From: Oxytricha trifallax
Taxonomy: Eukaryota; Ciliophora; Spirotrichea; Sporadotrichida; Oxytrichidae
Direction of reading: 5' to 3'
Length of the DNA stretch: 64,000 nt
Assembly (NCBI GenBank): GCA_000711775.1
Contig: ARYC01001928.1
Location: 1 to 64,000, forward strand
Positions within the stretch are counted from its first letter, which is position 1; the number at the start of each line of letters is the position of its first letter. The notes under the pieces are model-generated. The model did not search any database and had not been told where the DNA came from. It was given only the letters and a program-made list of their open reading frames with translations. A program made the translations under genes and the position numbers. This document shows, in pieces, positions 59,677 to 64,000 of the stretch.

Positions 59677-60920
59677 GACGATATAAGTTATTGAAACTTT
59701 CACAATTATTTTAATCATCATAGCATATATCTATAAAAGGGAATGAAAAATTTTGGATTATAATTTTTCAAAGAGTAATAGTACTATATGATTGAGATGA
59801 CATGAAAAAGTTTGAGTTAAAAGTAGAGAACTTAAAATGAAATGATTTCTTTTTATGAGCGTATGAGGACTTGATTTGAATAAAGAGTCATAAACTTAAT
59901 CATACATCGACTTAGAAATTCTAAGTTTTGTATGAAAACTTCAGTTTTGAATAGATCTTTACACCGAGTTTGACTTTCCCTAATTTTGAATAACAACTAT
60001 GCCATATTATAAGGCTTTTAATAATTTTCTAAAACCTAACTAACAATGGGGGAGTCAGAAGATGAATTTTAAATGCCTCATTATTTTATAGTCGTTTAAT
60101 TTAATAAATTTTGAATCTTAATTTCAGGATAATGAGGTACATTTTTATATATGATTTTTATTAATTTAATTAATCATTTTGACCCTTTTAAGAAATCTTT
60201 AATTATATTTTTGATGTATTTTCATATTTATTAAAACAATAAACCTTTATAAAATTATCTAAAATAGCATAAATATTGATAAGTTAATCTACATTTTAAA
60301 TTAATAAATATATAGAGTAATTTTTGATGTGAATTAAATTGATTAACTATCCATTTTATGTTATTATAGCTTTATGTTTTAATAAAATTGAGGCTTAGAA
60401 TGATATTTTTAAAAAGTGTAGGAATTATAATATTTATTAGCTTTCCTTAAAATATTCTTGCATCAATTGCCTTAACCTTTTTCAAAACATAACATTGCAA
60501 AACTATTAATTAAAAATTTAAATGAAACTATTATATTATATTCAAAGAATAGTAATAATCTTTTTAAATTATTTTTAAACGCATTTTATGGATGCAATAT
60601 AAATAAGGAGATCAGAATTATTATAGTCCCCGATAAAGGAATTTAAGAGTTTTCCAAACATAATTGAGCTAAATTTAGTTGATATGTTAAAATGATTACT
60701 TAGAATTAATTAATTTCATTATTTAATAATTAAATGAATAAAAAGAGTCCTAGTTAATAGCTTGCATTTGAATTGATATGTAATTTGAATAAACTCTAAA
60801 TTTAATATTTCTTGTAAAATTGAAAATATTATATTTATTTAAGGAATAATTTTGCAAATAATTTCTAAGCAATTTTTTTATATCTCTTTAGTCACTAATG
60901 TATCAAATAAGAAACACAAA

Positions 60921-61829
60921 ATGGGTATGCTGAGCAAAATACAAAGGGATATCATACAAGGTGACATTGAAAACAATGAGAATCAACACCTTGCATAATA
61001 CACTATAGACACCATCTAACAAAAGAAAAGTCAATGGGGACTATACATACTTGAAATTATAACCTTTCTAGCTAGGAAAATCATAAGAAAAGGCTTCTCA
61101 ATCGTCAACCAGTTCCAACTATACCTAACAGAAATACAGTTTGAGGAGAAAAACAACTATGAAGCGGTTCAACTATCGATCCAATAACTTTTCTAGATGC
61201 TTAGACTAGCATCAATCAATACTAAATTCATAAAGCCCCAACAGACTACAACAGAACCCCATTAAATCATTACAAGAGCACTAAGCAATATAAGCTTAGA
61301 AAAACCAGCCTCACCACCAGGAGAGGTAAAGAGAAGCCCAAAGGGGGGTAGTAACCACGAAAGTGAAATTTATTATAGAATAGATGAAGATCAACCATCC
61401 CTAAACAGAAACACCAACCTCATAACAAAAAGAGTAATTTACTCAGATAATGAGGAAAACTAGAGTTCGGTGAAAGAAAAACAGAGATATGATGAAGGAA
61501 ACTCATGCTAAGAAAGATCCAATGAACCCACCTACTACATAGATAGTAGTCCTGAGGAGGAGAAAGAATCCATTAATAACTCCTTCACTCACCCAGTCTA
61601 AAATTCAATTGACGTCAAATACGTCACGGAATTAAATTAGTACTAAATAGGAAGTTAATAAGAAATTAAAATCAAAGTTTAGTACTAAATGTGGATCCTA
61701 ATAAAAATTAAAATTAATAAATAATTAATTATTATTAAACTGGATCCAACTAGTAGATGTATACCATCACTAAGGCTTGACTGCAAGAAAGATCCGATAC
61801 TAGAGAATCGTGCATTTCAATATGGATGA
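60921..61829 (+). CDS. 302-aa ORF of the 4.7-kb element, repeated at the window end
   Basis: ATG 60921 to TGA 61827, 302 codons. The N-terminal 110 residues are ordered (MGMLSKIQRDIIQGDIENN, SQWGLYILEIITFLARKII, FSIVNQFQLYL, LSIQQLFQMLRLASINTK). The middle is Pro/Ser/Glu-rich and disordered (KPASPPGEVKRSPKGGS, YYIDSSPEEEKES), like a phosphoprotein or linker; the C-terminal part is more AT-rich. The copy at 63679 conserves the N-terminal part at protein level (RDIIQGD.ENN, IRKGF.IVNQFQ), which shows selection or recent duplication. The function is unknown. Confidence 0.65.
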
Positions 61830-62430
61830 ACACAATCCACTGTTAAATGTACAAAATAATCAAGAGATACTCAAATGCTATCACTGCAATCTATAGCAAC
61901 CTAGACCCCACACCAAACTCGTCAAAATAGTCAATATGGATTAAGGAGTCCTAGGTCAATATATCTAAGATTAAACATACTCAGCAGTCAACAAACCAGC
62001 AGATTTATTTAGTTTTGTAAGATTTTCAATATTGATATACTCAAGAATGTCACAGCCAATGAAGCAAGCTACATCTCGGTGAGTTCAGACAACCATGACC
62101 ACTTAAACAAAGTGGAAATCTACGTGAAATGCTTCTAAAATCACGTATACTTTTTAAAAAGTGACCTCACTCAATAAGTCGCCACAAAATGAAGAGAACC
62201 AATTGCATCTAAAAATTTGAAATTTTCAATCAATGCCAGAAACTTCGACATTCTATTCAAATTCAAAGACACTGGTGACTAAATCCAAATCCTCAATTAG
62301 AGAAGAAAGGGAAGAAAAAGCAGACCTCAGAAGAGAAGAATGCAGAGAGGAAAAGGAAAAGGAAGAGGAAGAAAGAGAAGAAAATGAAGACTCAGTATAC
62401 ATGGAGAGAATCTCCCAAAACTAACTAAAA
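61803..62430 (+). other. Right-end coding region of the 4.7-kb element, basic tail
   Basis: Reads LKCYHCNLQQPRPHTKLVK (a Cys pair), NVTANEASYISVSSDNHDH, VEIYVKCFQNHVYFLKSDL, FSINARNFDILFKFKDTGD and a strongly basic end (RRKGRKSRPQKRRMQ, GKGKGRGRKRRK). It looks broken in a few places. The beta-rich part plus basic tail could be a nucleic-acid-binding or structural protein; this is a guess. Confidence 0.45.
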
Positions 62431-62500
62431 GGGCTTGTCCCTTACAAGCAATCATGCTTAATCGATCGGTGGTTCCCAGAGACCTCAATGTGATCATATT

Positions 62501-63665
62501 ATTATTATTATATATATTTAAGACTAATTATAAAATTCTAGCTTAGCTTTTTGATGTTTTTCATTTTAAAATAATTAATATTTTATTCGGATCCTTCAAA
62601 TGAAAATTAAGATAATAATTTTAAAGATTTCATATTTAATTTTAATGAAAAAGCATCATCCATCAATTTTTTTATCATAGTGTCTATACTTTATATCAAT
62701 TTACTTTAGAATGAGTCTTAATGATACGATATTATAAATAGCAATAACAAAAAAATAAATCCTTGTATATGCTGATGATTTTGATATGATTGAAAAACAA
62801 GTTTTGAAAATGATGTGATTAATAACAAAATGTTCACAAATCTACAAAAAGACCTGCAAAGTTAATTATATGAGAAACTTGCAAGAAATCAAAATACTAA
62901 CAGATTTTAAAAATATGGAGTCAGGCATTGAACACCGACAACTAAATATTCTAATTTTCCCCATAAAAAAAATTAAAATTTTATTTTAAAACAATTAAAT
63001 TCTTAACTAGAAACTTGCTCAGCCTGTGATAAAAAGAAGCAAAGCATTTATTGATTCCTTCCAAAAAATGAAGTCTAGAAACTTTGGAATAAATTCAGAA
63101 GTATGTTAAATTTAATTATTGAAGTTATTGATAAGAAGTGTATAAGAGAAATTAAACAGCTGAAAGAATCTTTTAATAAGAACTATGTATTTAAAATTTT
63201 GATAATTAAAAAAACAAGTTGTTTAAGGAAGATTAAGGAATAAAATTAGGAAAAAATTTAGATATTATCATCAGCACCATTTTATCAATGAAAATTATAA
63301 GATCAATAAACTATAGCTCTTATTGATTACAATTCTGTTATGAATTAAAAACTTTAGGAATCTAATATTACAATTTAATTTAAAATATGATGAAATTTAA
63401 AGTAACTCTATCAAAAAATAATAATTTTATTATGATTATTAGCAGAACCTTACTAAAAAAAATTTTAATTATAAATTTAAGATGGAATTTTTTTATTAAA
63501 AACTGATGAGAATAATATCATTGTACTCTCAAGATTCTTTTAAACCAATATCTTATAAAAAAAAAGGTTATATAGTAATAAATATAATTTACATCATAAG
63601 GATTTTATGAAGGAATTAAAGAATTTCTCATCAATGATATAGTTCAATACTATTTTGAAATTATT
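62501..63665. other. AT-rich spacer, no gene seen
   Basis: No coding island was found between the right end of the element and the second gene copy. Confidence 0.35.
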
Positions 63666-64000
63666 AAATAAGAAACACAGAATGGGTATACTGAGCAAAA
63701 CGTAACGAGACATCATCCAAGGAGATGTCGAGAACAATGACTACAAACACCTAGCACTATACACAATTGATATCATTAAACAAAACTAGGATCAATGAGG
63801 TCTCCACATACTTCAAATATTAACTTTCATAGCCAGAATACTTATAAGAAAAGGCTTCTTGATAGTCAACCAATTCCAGATATACCCACAGGTATACAAT
63901 TTGACAAAGAAAACAACACCGGGACAATACAACTGTGGACTCAACAACTCTTTCAAATGTTGAGACTTGCTTAATTAATAACAAATTCATAAATCCCCAG
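63666..64000 (+). other. Second copy of the 302-aa gene, cut by the window end
   Basis: Homology to 60905 onward begins abruptly at AAATAAGAAACACA and covers MGILSKTQRDIIQGDVENN, KHLALYTIDII and IARILIRKGFLIVNQFQIY. This copy looks broken. The sequence before the homology does not match the first element, so the copies share a gene, not a whole element, at least on this side. Confidence 0.6.

Larger units (their letters stand above)
57781..62500. mobile_element. 4.7-kb element with terminal inverted repeats, family unknown
   Basis: The left end GTGATCACACTGAGGTCTCT and the right end (read inward) ATGATCACATTGAGGTCTCT match; further in, AAGGGACAAGCCCTTTT is shared, giving imperfect repeats of about 75 bp. 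Inside are one minus-strand ORF near the left end and three plus-strand coding blocks. One of these (60921-61829) looks whole; the leftmost and rightmost coding parts are broken in a few places. None matches a family I know; no polymerase, integrase or transposase motif was recognised. A second copy of one gene starts at 63679 and a solo tip lies at 16850. Because its nature is unknown it is described only as a fossil or possibly live element. Confidence 0.65.

Noticed and set aside
62233-62424. 63-aa Glu/Arg repeat ORF
   Set aside because: An alternative frame of a purine-rich tract; the overlapping frame with a Lys/Arg tail continues from better upstream coding sequence.
1-64000. CRISPR arrays, bacterial operons, ribosome binding sites, rRNA genes
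   Set aside because: No regular spaced repeats, no Shine-Dalgarno pattern and no rRNA-like conserved blocks; the sequence is eukaryotic germline DNA.
1-64000. A code in which UGA means Trp throughout
   Set aside because: Trp is mostly TGG in the clearest genes despite high A+T, the ARF copy ends at TGA, and one TBE TGA falls where Cys is expected. Kept only as an alternative in the findings.

Overview
The window looks like germline (micronuclear) DNA of a spirotrich ciliate of the Oxytricha/Stylonychia type. Three things support this. First, TAA and TAG read as Gln and only TGA stops: an ARF GTPase copy reads Gln at TAA/TAG exactly where ARF has Gln and ends at TGA where ARF ends. Second, there is a TBE-type transposon (IS630/Tc1-like DDE transposase, a middle ORF, and a zinc-finger plus protein-kinase ORF) with telomere-like terminal repeats and a 3-bp AnT target duplication. 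Third, coding islands are broken by AT-rich segments flanked by short direct repeats that behave as MDS/IES pointers; removing one repeat copy plus the segment restores the reading frame in several places. Base composition is about 75-80% A+T between islands and nearer 60-65% inside them.

Layout. 1-9.9 kb is a gene-rich block: an N/Q-rich ORF, a large coiled-coil gene (1566-4298), two convergent genes ending about 95 bp apart (5285/5381), and tandem diverged paralogs (7302-8965 and about 9130-9850). 10.2-12.2 kb has a duplicated leucine-rich segment, one copy split by a ~640-bp GC-rich element; a second copy of that element lies at 40.4-41.1 kb. 13-20 kb and 30-44 kb hold scattered genes without recognised function, with long AT-rich tracts between. 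34.4 kb has a dead ARF GTPase copy with no introns or IESs. 45.0-52.4 kb is a transposon cluster: a foldback MITE, a TBE element sitting in an IES of a gene, a second foldback nested in the TBE, and a third foldback downstream. 57.8-62.5 kb is a 4.7-kb element with terminal inverted repeats and several ORFs of unknown family; a second copy of its best ORF runs off the window end.

The TBE transposase class is the one thought to help excise TBEs and IESs in oxytrichids, so the mobile elements and the split genes are probably linked. Limits: with TGA as the only stop, AT-rich DNA gives long open frames by chance (mean run about 55 codons), so ORFs supported only by openness have low confidence. 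All joins across IESs and all product calls are manual readings.
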